A stretch of DNA of 36,762 bases from contig JASBTS010000060.1 in the NCBI GenBank assembly GCA_030148305.1, forward strand, positions 1 through 36,762, in the 5' to 3' direction. A program made the translations under genes and the position numbers. This stretch comes from Allomuricauda sp. (GTDB lineage Bacteria; Bacteroidota; Bacteroidia; Flavobacteriales; Flavobacteriaceae). The notes beneath the pieces are model-generated. The model saw only the letters and a program-made list of their open reading frames with translations. It was not told where the DNA came from and made no database searches. This document shows, one piece after another, positions 7,465-14,597 of this stretch. Within the stretch, counting starts at the first letter, position 1, and each line of letters opens with the position of its first letter.

Positions 7465-8556
7465 ATGCAAAAACTCAGAAAAAAATTCCCAGTTTTAAAC
7501 CAATGTATCTATGCGAACACGGCCTCGGCCGGACTTTTAAGTGAAGATTTGATGGAATGGCGGCAAGGCCATGACCTCGATTATCTGATCGGTGGAAGCG
7601 AGATGAAGAACAAGGGTTTTGCACACATGCCGGAAATCAAAAAAACGGTCGGGAAATTTTTTCACTGTAAACCTGAGAATGTTTCTTTGGTGCCCAATTT
7701 TAGTTTGGGGTTCAATCTGTTATTGGAAGGTCTTTCCAAAGACAAAACCGTTTTGTTGCTGAACAACGATTATCCTTCATTGAACTGGCCCTTCGAAGCC
7801 CGAAATTTTAAGCGGGAGTATGTGGATATTGATGAGCACATGGAAGAACAGATCCATGAAAAGCTGAAAACAGGGAAATTTGATATCCTCGCCTTGAGTT
7901 TGGTGCAATGGGTGAACGGGGTGAAAGTGGACCTTGACTTTTTAAAACAAGTGAAAAAGGATTTTCCGAATGTGATGGTCATTGCTGATGGAACCCAGTT
8001 CTGTGGTATGGAACCGTTCAACTTCGAGGAATCTGGGATTGATATATTGGGTGCCAGTGCCTATAAATGGTTATTGGCGGGGTATGGGAATGGTTTTTTT
8101 CTGGTGAAGGATGAGATCAAAGACCAATTTGAACTAAAGGGCATCGGCAACGGTTCCGTGAACAACGATGCCTCCCAACGCAACAGCATCTCTTTTTGCA
8201 AGTTCTTGGAGCCAGGTCATTTGGACTCCTTCAACTTTGGTAGTCTGGAATTTGCCCTCAAGTTTTTGGACGAGATAGGGCAGGATAATGTTCAGGCCCA
8301 ACTTCAAAAGTTATCCAAAAAGGCTATGACGTCATTCTCTGAACTTGGACTGCTTCAACCCTTTGTGAACCAAAGAAAACAGCATAGTACCATCTTTAGC
8401 ATCAAGGGAGACGAGAAGCTCTTCAATAAACTTTGGGAACAGAACATAGTGGCTTCCTTGCGAGGCGGGGGAGTGCGTTTGAGCTTCCATTTTTACAATA
8501 CAGAAGAGGAAGTAGATGTCATCGCAACACTTCTAAAACGTTGGATGTCAAAATAA
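7465..8556 (+). CDS. aminotransferase class V-fold PLP-dependent enzyme
   Basis: The 363-residue protein has the fold-type I layout of cysteine desulfurase-like enzymes: an N-terminal YANTASAGLL segment, a PLP-ring Asp in VIADGTQFCG (Asp175) and the Schiff-base Lys in GASAYKWLLAGYGNG (Lys201). The substrate is not evident. It lacks an obvious active-site Cys loop before the C-terminus, so a true cysteine desulfurase is unlikely; kynureninase-like or other lyase or aminotransferase activity remains open. It is divergent from the 2TM/folA operon, with about 54 bp between start codons. Confidence 0.88.
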   Translation: MQKLRKKFPVLNQCIYANTASAGLLSEDLMEWRQGHDLDYLIGGSEMKNKGFAHMPEIKKTVGKFFHCKPENVSLVPNFSLGFNLLLEGLSKDKTVLLLNNDYPSLNWPFEARNFKREYVDIDEHMEEQIHEKLKTGKFDILALSLVQWVNGVKVDLDFLKQVKKDFPNVMVIADGTQFCGMEPFNFEESGIDILGASAYKWLLAGYGNGFFLVKDEIKDQFELKGIGNGSVNNDASQRNSISFCKFLEPGHLDSFNFGSLEFALKFLDEIGQDNVQAQLQKLSKKAMTSFSELGLLQPFVNQRKQHSTIFSIKGDEKLFNKLWEQNIVASLRGGGVRLSFHFYNTEEEVDVIATLLKRWMSK

Positions 8557-8613
8557 TAATTGGTAAAATTCCTCAAGTTAAATTATCAAAAGTAACCCGA
8601 TTGTAAGGAACAT

Positions 8614-8630
8614 TTTATCAAAATGATAAA
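8614..8630. promoter_or_regulatory. inverted repeat upstream of the glycogen-binding protein
   Basis: TTTATCAAAATGATAAA is a perfect dyad with 7-bp arms and a 3-bp centre. Further TGATAA-like words lie nearby, and a second small dyad (AATTCC/GGAATT, 8666-8685) lies closer to the gene. This is a possible operator, but AT-rich dyads of this size can arise by chance. Confidence 0.3.
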
Positions 8631-8700
8631 TCGGTGATAACTAATTGTAAATAAGCAGTTTTATGAATTCCTTTGTCATGGAATTAAAATTTTTGGTACC

Positions 8701-8997
8701 ATGGCAATTAAGAAACAATACCTAAAAAGCAAGCCTGTTTGCAAAGTCACTTTCAGTGTTCCTGCAGATGAGGCGGAGACCGTTGCAGTAGTCGGCGATT
8801 TCAACAAATGGAATCCCAAGGGCAGCGGATTGAAAAAGTTGAAGGATGGAACCTTCAAGGGAACTTTTGAACTTCCTGTTGAGAACTCATATGAGTTCAG
8901 ATATTTGATCGATGGCAATTACTCCAACGATGCCGAGGCTGATCGTTTCCAATGGAACGAGTATGCTGGCACAGAAAATGCCGTATTGGAAGTATAA
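8701..8997 (+). CDS. stand-alone glycogen-binding (CBM48/isoamylase N-terminal-like) domain protein
   Basis: The 98-residue protein is a single early-set beta-sandwich related to CBM48 and AMPK glycogen-binding domains. The typical words are VAVVGDFNKWNP (the family's GDFNxW motif), the Trp/Lys carbohydrate-contact area, and YEFRYLIDGNYSNDAEAD with NEYAGTENAV near the end. There is no signal peptide and no catalytic domain, so it is likely a cytoplasmic glycan-binding or regulatory protein. It is followed by a terminator and stands alone as a transcription unit. Confidence 0.9.
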   Translation: MAIKKQYLKSKPVCKVTFSVPADEAETVAVVGDFNKWNPKGSGLKKLKDGTFKGTFELPVENSYEFRYLIDGNYSNDAEADRFQWNEYAGTENAVLEV

Positions 8998-9023
8998 CAT
9001 TCTAGAAAATGTAATTTTAATGT

Positions 9024-9060
9024 ACCGTCATCGGTTTCCCCAAGCTGATGGCGGTTTTTT
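9024..9060 (+). terminator. rho-independent terminator
   Basis: ACCGTCATC (9024-9032) pairs with GATGGCGGT (9047-9055) with one G-T wobble, followed by a T tract to 9060. Confidence 0.85.
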
Positions 9061-9075
9061 ATTGGTATTTATACC

Positions 9076-9166
9076 CGTCACTCTGAACTTGGTTCAGGGT
9101 CTCATCACCTTCAGTTTTTGCGATGCTGAAACAATCACCATGGCTATCGGGACAGCATGATCTGAC
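9076..9166. repeat. intergenic repeat of the CTGAACTTG type
   Basis: This gene-free stretch holds the dyad CTGAACTTGGTTCAG (9083-9097), then GATGCTGAAACAA, then a TATCGGGA word. These words recur in the etfA/etfB spacer (17857-17930) and are typical of dispersed intergenic repeats in flavobacterial genomes. The copy appears rearranged internally. Confidence 0.5.
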
Positions 9167-9195
9167 CCCATTTTTTCCTTCAAATAAACATTTTT

Positions 9196-10029
9196 TTATT
9201 CAGGGGTTTCGTTCAGGTACTTTAACCCTTCATAAAGTGCAGGTAGTGGCACCGATCTGTGGTCCTCGGCTTCAAAATAATCCGTTTTTACCTGTAACTT
9301 TTCACCCCAGCGATTTTGCATTAGGGCAATAAATCGGTCGTGTCTTTTTTTGTTCCGCTCGTAATTGGCTTCTCCTTGGTTGGCCGTGGCCCAATATAAT
9401 TTTTTGTTGATGGAGGTCAGTGTCATGGAGGCCATCCTATTTTCCATGGTGGTTTCATCCCACCAAATACTGGGATCAATGGCCAAATAGGCATCAAAAA
9501 CGCTGTTGGGGTCCAAATAGGCATTTACGGTCAACAAACCCCCAAGGGAGTGCCCGATCAAGGTACGGTGTGGGGCTGCACGATAATGGTTCTCCACATA
9601 AGGAATCAATTCGTTTTCTATAAAGTTCAGGAATTTTTTGCCCCCGCCCATGGTGTTGGCACGCTTGGTCTGCAACTTGGTGATGGTGAAATCCCGCTCT
9701 CGATCCACATTTTCGATGGCCACCACAATGGTTTCCGGCATCAGATAGTTACGGTTGGTACGGGAACCCATAAAATGGACAATGGCCGAGGTAGTTTTAA
9801 AGTGGACATACCCGTCCAATAAAATTATAATGGGATACAGCTGGTCCATTTTCGAAGGGTCGTTGTAAGAGTCGGGAAGACTGACCAAAATAGACCTTTC
9901 CTCATTGAGGATGGTGGAGGGTACGGAAATGGAATGCCCCAGTTCTATGGTATTCCTGTCTTGACCCACAACCATTTGTCTGCTGAAAAGGAGAAGGAAA
10001 AACAGCGGGATAAGGAATTTTTTCTTCAA
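9196..10029 (-). CDS. secreted alpha/beta-hydrolase esterase (esterase D/IroE type)
   Basis: The 277-residue protein has a signal peptide (ends near VVGQ) and an esterase D-like hydrolase domain. The nucleophile elbow LIGHSLGGLL gives Ser161, and the C-terminal EAEDHRSVP gives His257; the acid is probably in the AIDPSIWWDE region. It is likely a periplasmic or surface ester hydrolase of unknown substrate, similar in layout to the siderophore esterase IroE and acyl esterases. Only a TTG start gives a full signal peptide; the upstream frame has a stop before any ATG. The gene lies 13 bp after the DUF2007 gene. Confidence 0.85.
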   Translation of the reverse strand: MKKKFLIPLFFLLLFSRQMVVGQDRNTIELGHSISVPSTILNEERSILVSLPDSYNDPSKMDQLYPIIILLDGYVHFKTTSAIVHFMGSRTNRNYLMPETIVVAIENVDRERDFTITKLQTKRANTMGGGKKFLNFIENELIPYVENHYRAAPHRTLIGHSLGGLLTVNAYLDPNSVFDAYLAIDPSIWWDETTMENRMASMTLTSINKKLYWATANQGEANYERNKKRHDRFIALMQNRWGEKLQVKTDYFEAEDHRSVPLPALYEGLKYLNETPE

Positions 10030-10042
10030 GAGAACTCTTGGT

Positions 10043-10258
10043 TTAAGGAGTATGTTCTATTTCCGTCATAATTTCCCTCACTTTCTCCATATCCTCTTCG
10101 GCAACTTGAAGTTCCGTAACAAAGGTGGCCATGTGGCTCATAATCTGTGAGGTGTGTTCGTTGCGCAAAAAACATTGGATGCCTTCAGCTTCCAATCTGC
10201 TCTTCAAGGGGAGCAAATCGGTTTCATAATGCGAACTTTTAATGGTGACCCAACTCAT
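10043..10258 (-). CDS. DUF2007 putative signal-transducing protein
   Basis: The 71-residue protein has the ferredoxin-like/GlnB-like DUF2007 layout (VTIKSSHYETDLLPLKSRLEAEGIQCFLRNE). Members are small, cytosolic and of unproven function. ATG 10258 was chosen over a TTG at 10267. It precedes the esterase gene by 13 bp on the same strand and may be cotranscribed with it, although a functional link is not apparent. Confidence 0.8.
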   Translation of the reverse strand: MSWVTIKSSHYETDLLPLKSRLEAEGIQCFLRNEHTSQIMSHMATFVTELQVAEEDMEKVREIMTEIEHTP

Positions 10259-10388
10259 AATGTACAATTTTTACGGCTTTTATTGCCCAAATTCTTATGT
10301 ATTAAAGATAGTTGATATTAGGATGTGGCACAAGGATTTACTTGCAATCGGTTCCAAGGTCTTGGTATTGGAATGGGGAAACGGAACG

Positions 10389-10739
10389 CTACTTCCTTAA
10401 AATTTTTTCCATGGCCTTTCCTTTGGCCAGTTCGTCCACTAGTTTGTCCAGATACCGGATTTTTTTCATGAGTCCCTCCTCCATATCTTCTACCCGATAC
10501 CCACAGATCACCCCGGTTATTTTGGAAACATTGGGGTTCAATTGGGGTGCTTCCCCAAAGAAGGTTTCAAAATCCGTGCGGTTGTCGATGATCTGTTGCA
10601 AGGCTTTTTGGTCGTAGCCAGTCAACCATTGGATGATGGTATCCACCTCCTCCTTGGTGCGACCTTTTTTTTCCGCTTTGGTGATATAATGCGGATATAC
10701 GCTGGCAACTGCGGTGGTAAAGATTCTGTGTTTGTCCAT
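10389..10739 (-). CDS. DUF2200 family protein
   Basis: The 116-residue cytosolic protein matches the DUF2200 family by its opening ([30 protein letters not shown]) and by WLTGYDQ followed by [11 protein letters not shown] near the C-terminus. No biochemical role is established. ATG 10739 is preferred over an earlier in-frame start at 10766 because it begins the conserved region. The 130 bp between this gene and DUF2007 hold no clear signal. Confidence 0.8.
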   Translation of the reverse strand: MDKHRIFTTAVASVYPHYITKAEKKGRTKEEVDTIIQWLTGYDQKALQQIIDNRTDFETFFGEAPQLNPNVSKITGVICGYRVEDMEEGLMKKIRYLDKLVDELAKGKAMEKILRK

Positions 10740-10774
10740 GGTGGTTGGTTTAGGATAAGGAACCAAAGAGCAAT

Positions 10775-11269
10775 TTAAGTGTTTTTCTCTTTCAGAAATT
10801 TGATGATGAGGCCCAATTGCCCCAAATGGTACACATCATGGTGCAACATCCCATTGATGAGAAAACTGTAGGGGTAATCGCCTTTAAAGTCGGTATCGTA
10901 ATAGGTTTCGGAAAGAAATGCATCTTCCTTGTCTTTAAGCAAAGTGATGAGTTCTGTTAGGGTGTCATCGTACTCCTTTTGGATCTGCTCCCAGCCTTTT
11001 TGTTTTAGGATGTTGTTGGGTAACCAATTTTCCGGACAATCGTCCGTTTTGCTGCCTTTACCCGTTTTGATTTTTAACAAGGCCTCTCTTCTCCAAAAAG
11101 TGAGGTGCGAAATGGTCTCGGCAATACTGTGGAGGCCTTCCAAAGGCCTTTCAAACACAAGGTTTTCATCCACATCGGCTAGCTTGCTGGCAAAGGAACT
11201 GCCCACCCAAGGGTAACCGTCTTGGATTTCCTCAAATTGTGCGATGGTGTATTGGATGATGGAGTTCAT
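10775..11269 (-). CDS. DinB-like four-helix protein
   Basis: The 164-residue protein has the DinB/YfiT-like pattern of a metal-binding four-helix bundle: His in [16 protein letters not shown] and a second cluster [13 protein letters not shown] near the C-terminus, which together form the usual His triad. Relatives include thiol-transfer enzymes and DNA-damage-inducible proteins; the substrate here is unknown. It lies directly before DUF2200 on the same strand and is divergent from the small gene at 11359. Confidence 0.85.
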   Translation of the reverse strand: MNSIIQYTIAQFEEIQDGYPWVGSSFASKLADVDENLVFERPLEGLHSIAETISHLTFWRREALLKIKTGKGSKTDDCPENWLPNNILKQKGWEQIQKEYDDTLTELITLLKDKEDAFLSETYYDTDFKGDYPYSFLINGMLHHDVYHLGQLGLIIKFLKEKNT

Positions 11270-11308
11270 GGATTTGTTTTATTAGCTGAAGTTAAAAAAA
11301 TAAATACA

Positions 11309-11326
11309 GTCATAATTGATTATGAC
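11309..11326. promoter_or_regulatory. 18-bp palindrome between divergent genes
   Basis: GTCATAATTGATTATGAC has perfect 8-bp arms around a 2-bp centre. It lies 40 bp before the DinB-like start and 33 bp before the small plus-strand gene, just upstream of the latter's -7-like box. It is a good candidate operator for one or both genes. Confidence 0.5.
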
Positions 11327-11347
11327 GGTTTATCCAATTGGGGATTT

Positions 11348-11355
11348 TACATTTG
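11348..11355 (+). promoter_or_regulatory. -7 promoter element of the small gene
   Basis: TACATTTG is an exact match to the Bacteroidota -7 box TAnnTTTG. It ends 3 bp before the ATG at 11359, implying a leaderless or nearly leaderless mRNA. The -33 match upstream (GTTTA, spacer about 16 bp) is poor. Confidence 0.4.
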
Positions 11356-11358
11356 GGC

Positions 11359-11553
11359 ATGACCCAAAAGGAGACAAAATTGTTGGACTTGTTTGAAGAT
11401 GCCTATGGTTCCCCTGCCGAACTGGCCGATGTATTAGACTTGGGCATGGAAATGCTTTTTTATGTGGAGGAAGGTGCTTTTTCCCAAAGGGAATTGCAAC
11501 AAGTGGCTACCGCATTGCGCAAGATTAATGGGGTTTTGAGGGGAAAGTCTTGA
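11359..11553 (+). CDS. small acidic protein of unknown function
   Basis: The 64-residue product is acidic and helical (TKLLDLFEDAYGSPAELADVLDLGMEMLF) with no signal peptide or Cys pair. I do not recognise a family. Support for a real gene comes from a consensus -7 promoter box just before ATG 11359, a palindrome upstream, the lack of any other gene on either strand here, and the snug fit against the convergent DUF2971 gene, with 7 bp between the stops. An earlier TTG at 11338 lies upstream of the promoter box and was not used. Confidence 0.6.
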   Translation: MTQKETKLLDLFEDAYGSPAELADVLDLGMEMLFYVEEGAFSQRELQQVATALRKINGVLRGKS

Positions 11554-11560
11554 GCTCATA

Positions 11561-12310
11561 TTACATCAAAGGCTCATACGGTATGGGTCTTAGTTTTAAT
11601 GTTAAAGGGTCAACTACCATCTGTTCATATCTTGGCTTGTGACCAATGTTATTGAAAAATGAAATAGTTTTCAATTGGTCAAATTCTAATGATTTATATC
11701 CAAAAACGACTTTGGATATAAATTTGGGGTCAAAAGGAACATCCAGGTTTTTTCCATCATTAGCAATTTTTAAATCCTTTAGATTTTTAGAGTGACGGAT
11801 GTCAAAAACAAGGCGTACTTCTTCCTCATAGTTCCAAATGTTGCTTTTGTTTGTTACCACAAACATGCCCAATTCTCCTCCTCTCATTTTCCTTATATTT
11901 CTTTTTTCAAGTAGGTTTTCAGGGTAAACAACTTCCGAAGGACTCCCGCAATAGTCATGTTTTGAGAAATCTATTTCAAAACAGACTTGCGTATGAGATT
12001 TTCCATAATGTGCCCACATCAAATAGGACTTTTCAGTAGTATAGGTTTTTGAAAAGCAACAGATATATGTTGATGAAAAGGCTTTTTCAAATGCAATCTT
12101 TGTAGCATGTTGAATAAGCTTATATCCTTTTTTAGATAAGCTTTCCCAATCCAAATTCATCAAAAATGGACTATTATCTAAAGGGTCATTGAATTGGTCT
12201 GCCCTTGAAAACCTTAGTCTTTGGTTTTCAATTGTACTATAAAGGCCGTCAAAGGAAATAAATCGATATGATTTATCTCGATATGTGTTAAAAAGGGAAT
12301 CATCCGACAT
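11561..12310 (-). CDS. DUF2971 domain protein
   Basis: The 249-residue cytosolic protein has the DUF2971 signature: YRFISFDGLYSTIENQRLRFSRADQFNDPLD near the N-terminus, then ICCFSKTY, SYLMWAHYGKSHTQVCFEI and a YEEEVRLVF block. The family is widespread, sporadic and of unknown function, and often sits in variable genomic regions. The gene is visibly AT-richer than the genes on both sides, which suggests acquisition by transfer. No partner gene typical of a defence system is adjacent except the small gene that converges on it. Confidence 0.82.
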   Translation of the reverse strand: MSDDSLFNTYRDKSYRFISFDGLYSTIENQRLRFSRADQFNDPLDNSPFLMNLDWESLSKKGYKLIQHATKIAFEKAFSSTYICCFSKTYTTEKSYLMWAHYGKSHTQVCFEIDFSKHDYCGSPSEVVYPENLLEKRNIRKMRGGELGMFVVTNKSNIWNYEEEVRLVFDIRHSKNLKDLKIANDGKNLDVPFDPKFISKVVFGYKSLEFDQLKTISFFNNIGHKPRYEQMVVDPLTLKLRPIPYEPLM

Positions 12311-12342
12311 GCTTGTCCCATATTTTCAGAGAAAAAAGATAA

Positions 12343-12999
12343 TCAATTTTTTAAAAGCCTTCTATCAAACCCATCAAAATGGGTGATGATGGGGAGGTCA
12401 AAATCGGCATAATCCGAGTTGGTGGAGTTTACGATGACCACATGACCCACTTGGCAATTGAGGGCTGCCTGAACTCCGGAGTGGGAGTCCTCAAAAATAA
12501 TAGAACCGGCCTTGCCCACGCCCAATCGTTCTATGGCCCTGTCAAATAAGTCGGGGTGAGGTTTTCCCTTTACGGTGCCATCGTTGTACACAATATGCTC
12601 CTCGGCAAAATAGTCCAACAGGTTAAATTGGTCTATAAAAAAGTCGACATTCGATTTTCCGGAAGCCGTGGCAATGGCCATGGGAATCTGGTTCACCTTT
12701 AAATAATCCAAAAGGTCCAGCGCACCGGGTGCCAGTTCCATTTTGTGTTTCAGACATTCGTTGCGGTACAGCACTTCTTTTTCTTCGGAATACTGATGCA
12801 CTTCCTCATCGCTAAAAGGGCGTTTAAAGAGAATTTCAAGCGTATCCTTCCCATTGCGGCCATGGATGTAATCCCTTTTTTGCTGTTCGGTCAGGAAAAT
12901 ATGGTGTGCAGCCAAATACGCGTCCCAAGATTTTTCCTGGTATTCGGAATCCCAAAAAAGTGTACCGTTAAAGTCAAAGATTACCCCGCCTTTTTGCAT
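12343..12999 (-). CDS. HAD-superfamily hydrolase, beta-phosphoglucomutase-like
   Basis: The 218-residue protein is a HAD subfamily IA enzyme. Motif I is GVIFDFNGTLFWD, motif II is AIATASGKS, motif III is the Lys in KGKPHPDLF, and motif IV is IIFEDSHSGVQAA. The first Asp nucleophile is present, but the position of the general-acid Asp in DxD is Asn (DFNGT). This variant is known in some HAD proteins and may alter activity. ATG 12999 starts 15 bp after the thyA stop, so the two genes are probably cotranscribed. The substrate is likely a small sugar or nucleotide phosphate but is not determinable here. Confidence 0.9.
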   Translation of the reverse strand: MQKGGVIFDFNGTLFWDSEYQEKSWDAYLAAHHIFLTEQQKRDYIHGRNGKDTLEILFKRPFSDEEVHQYSEEKEVLYRNECLKHKMELAPGALDLLDYLKVNQIPMAIATASGKSNVDFFIDQFNLLDYFAEEHIVYNDGTVKGKPHPDLFDRAIERLGVGKAGSIIFEDSHSGVQAALNCQVGHVVIVNSTNSDYADFDLPIITHFDGFDRRLLKN

Positions 13000-13014
13000 A
13001 TGCTCCAATCAAAT

Positions 13015-13839
13015 TTACACCGCAACCACCCCTTTAATATGCGGATGCGGGTCGTAATTCATAAGTTCAAAATCATCAGAGGTAAAGGCAAAGATGTCCT
13101 TTACTTCGGGGTTGATCTTCATGGTGGGCAAGGGACGAGGGTCGCGACTCAATTGCAGCTCCACTTGCTCCAAATGGTTGTTGTAAATATGGGCATCACC
13201 AAAGGTGTGGATAAAATCTCCGGGTTGGTAGCCGCATACTTGGGCCATCATTAAGGTGAACAAAGCATAAGAGGCGATGTTGAACGGTACGCCCAAAAAG
13301 ATATCGGCACTGCGTTGGTACAATTGGCAAGACAGTTTCCCATCGGCCACATAAAACTGGAAAAAGGCATGGCAGGGTGGGAGGGCGGCCTTTCCGTTGG
13401 CCACATTTTCCGCAAAGGATACCGAAGTGTCGGGTAACACGCTAGGGTTCCAGGCAGAGACCAACATACGGCGACTGTTGGGATTGTTCTTCAAGGTGTC
13501 CACCACTTCTTGGATTTGGTCAATTTCCTCACTGTTCCAATTGCGCCATTGGTGTCCATACACGGGACCGAGGTCTCCGTTTTCATCGGCCCATTCGTTC
13601 CAAATACGTACCCCGTTCTCTTGCAGGTATTGGACATTGGTGTCCCCTTTCAAAAACCACAACAGTTCATATATAATGGACTTCAAATGCAGTTTTTTGG
13701 TAGTCACCATGGGAAATCCTTCCGAAAGGTCGAACCGCATTTGATAACCAAAAACGCTCAAGGTTCCGGTTCCGGTGCGGTCCCCTTTTTGGTTCCCGTG
13801 TTCCAATACATGTTTGAGGAGGTCGTGGTACTGTTTCAT
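13015..13839 (-). CDS. thyA: thymidylate synthase
   Basis: ThyA methylates dUMP to dTMP using methylene-tetrahydrofolate. The 274-residue protein has the phosphate-binding [13 protein letters not shown], the catalytic Cys156 in [30 protein letters not shown], and the terminal [19 protein letters not shown]. The length is about 10 residues above E. coli ThyA because of a short insertion just before the catalytic Cys. It heads a minus-strand pair with the HAD hydrolase; an intergenic repeat element begins only 17 bp upstream of the start codon. Confidence 0.97.
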   Translation of the reverse strand: MKQYHDLLKHVLEHGNQKGDRTGTGTLSVFGYQMRFDLSEGFPMVTTKKLHLKSIIYELLWFLKGDTNVQYLQENGVRIWNEWADENGDLGPVYGHQWRNWNSEEIDQIQEVVDTLKNNPNSRRMLVSAWNPSVLPDTSVSFAENVANGKAALPPCHAFFQFYVADGKLSCQLYQRSADIFLGVPFNIASYALFTLMMAQVCGYQPGDFIHTFGDAHIYNNHLEQVELQLSRDPRPLPTMKINPEVKDIFAFTSDDFELMNYDPHPHIKGVVAV

Positions 13840-13855
13840 GCGTAATATAGTTAGT

Positions 13856-13948
13856 TGTCATTTCGAGTGATTTTCCGCTAACGGAAAATTGTATCGAGAA
13901 ATCAGTTTTCGATACAAAATCCTTTTAGGATTTCACTCAAGCTGACCA
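13856..13948. repeat. cloverleaf-forming intergenic repeat element
   Basis: Three perfect hairpins stand shoulder to shoulder: ATTTTCCG/CGGAAAAT (13870-13889), TTGTATCGA/TCGATACAA (13889-13917) and AAATCCT/AGGATTT (13917-13933). They are enclosed by an outer stem GAGTGA (13865-13870)/TCACTC (13933-13938), which extends imperfectly outward through GTCA/TGAC. The left end TGTCATTTCGA is shared with the next element and with the copy at 25747. This looks like a small palindromic mobile-type repeat rather than a gene. Confidence 0.7.
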
Positions 13949-13968
13949 GCTGTTATGGTTGTCTTAAA

Positions 13969-14056
13969 TGTCATTTCGAACGAATGTAATGAGGAGAAAT
14001 CTAAACATCTCGACAGTCCCTTCGACTACGCTCAGGGTACTCAGCTCGATGTGACA
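13969..14056. repeat. intergenic repeat with TGTCA...TGACA ends
   Basis: The element begins TGTCATTTCGAAC and ends CTCGATGTGACA, imperfect terminal inverted repeats that agree in 9 of 11 positions. The interior GAGAAATCTAAACATCTCGAC and the CCTTCGACTACGCTCAGGG stretch are typical of dispersed repeats in flavobacteria. No coding potential is seen. Positions 14057-14140 hold nothing recognisable. Confidence 0.6.
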
Positions 14057-14146
14057 AAAAATCAATCCGTCTAAAATACTTCAAGAATGAAATATTAGAA
14101 ACAGTCTACAAGTGGACTTATGAAAATTTTATTAACGGGTGTGGTT

Positions 14147-14250
14147 GGGTTAAGGGTGAAAGGTGCTGGGTTAAATGGTATAGGGTGAAGGGTATGAAGT
14201 TAAGGGGAAAAGACATTGGGTAAAGGGTTAATGGTTAATGATGGTTGGAC
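14147..14250 (+). repeat. degenerate 35-36 bp G-rich tandem repeat
   Basis: GGGTTAAGGG (14147), GGGTGAAGGG (14183) and GGGTAAAGGG (14218) recur with periods of 36 and 35 bp, each followed by related TTAA/GG-rich filler. Eight or more G runs lie on one strand, so G-quadruplex formation is possible. The array runs into the 3' end of the four-helix-bundle gene. A similar motif in opposite orientation (TTAACCCTTCACC, 14670-14682) lies on the other side of that gene. Confidence 0.6.
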
Positions 14251-14597
14251 TTATTGTATTTTATTAGGGATGCAATCTTTTTTTGTAGCCGTTGGATGTT
14301 TTTGATGATTGATGATGTTTCTTCTGAAGGAAGTAAGTTCAAATCTTGGCAAAGAATGAGATGGGTCTCTAATTCGAAGGCCGAGCCTAAACTGATTTGC
14401 AAAAATCGAACAAAGTCTTTTTGGGAATACTTGCTGCACCCTTCAGCAATATTGGCTGGAATGGACACTGAACACCTGTTCATTTGGGATACAAGGCCAT
14501 ACTTTTCAGAATCAGGCAAACACTTGGTAATGGTGTAGATTTTTTTTACCAGTACCCTGGCATCTTTCCAAACTTCCAATTCTCGAAAATTTCGCAT
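14235..14597 (-). CDS. four-helix-bundle protein (S23/IVS family)
   Basis: The 120-residue protein matches the S23-type four-helix-bundle family by its opening (FRELEVWKDARVLVKKIY), YGLVSQMNRCSVSIPANIAEG and the SLGSAFELETHLILC segment. Relatives occur in intervening sequences of 23S rRNA genes and as Avd accessory proteins of diversity-generating retroelements, but also as isolated genes in Bacteroidota. No rRNA, reverse transcriptase or variable repeat is present in this window, so the role here is unknown. The gene is bounded by inversely oriented G-rich repeats. Confidence 0.88.
   Translation of the reverse strand: MRNFRELEVWKDARVLVKKIYTITKCLPDSEKYGLVSQMNRCSVSIPANIAEGCSKYSQKDFVRFLQISLGSAFELETHLILCQDLNLLPSEETSSIIKNIQRLQKKIASLIKYNKSNHH

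Noticed and set aside
7411-7470. N-terminal extension of the 2TM protein to position 7470
   Set aside because: It would overlap the divergent aminotransferase start and adds no conserved sequence; ATG 7410 begins the family-like region.
8912-9160. Plus-strand reading frame overlapping the glycogen-binding gene and running through a terminator
   Set aside because: It overlaps a real gene out of frame, crosses a clear rho-independent terminator and continues into a repeat.
10325-10345. TGGCAC followed by TTGC as a sigma-54 promoter
   Set aside because: The two halves are about 10 bp apart instead of 4-5, and no plus-strand gene follows.
12745-13254. Plus-strand frame across the HAD/thyA junction
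   Set aside because: It spans two well-supported genes on the opposite strand and shows no domain.
13865-13938. Cloverleaf element as a tRNA gene
   Set aside because: Stem lengths, loop sequences and the absence of TTC-loop and anticodon features do not fit a tRNA; its ends match local repeats.
14147-14250. G-rich GGGTTAA repeats as a CRISPR array or a telomere
   Set aside because: Units are degenerate, lack unique spacers of constant length, and there are no cas genes; the chromosome context is internal.
14235-14597. Four-helix-bundle protein as the Avd component of a diversity-generating retroelement
   Set aside because: No reverse transcriptase, template repeat or variable C-type-lectin-like target is present in the window.
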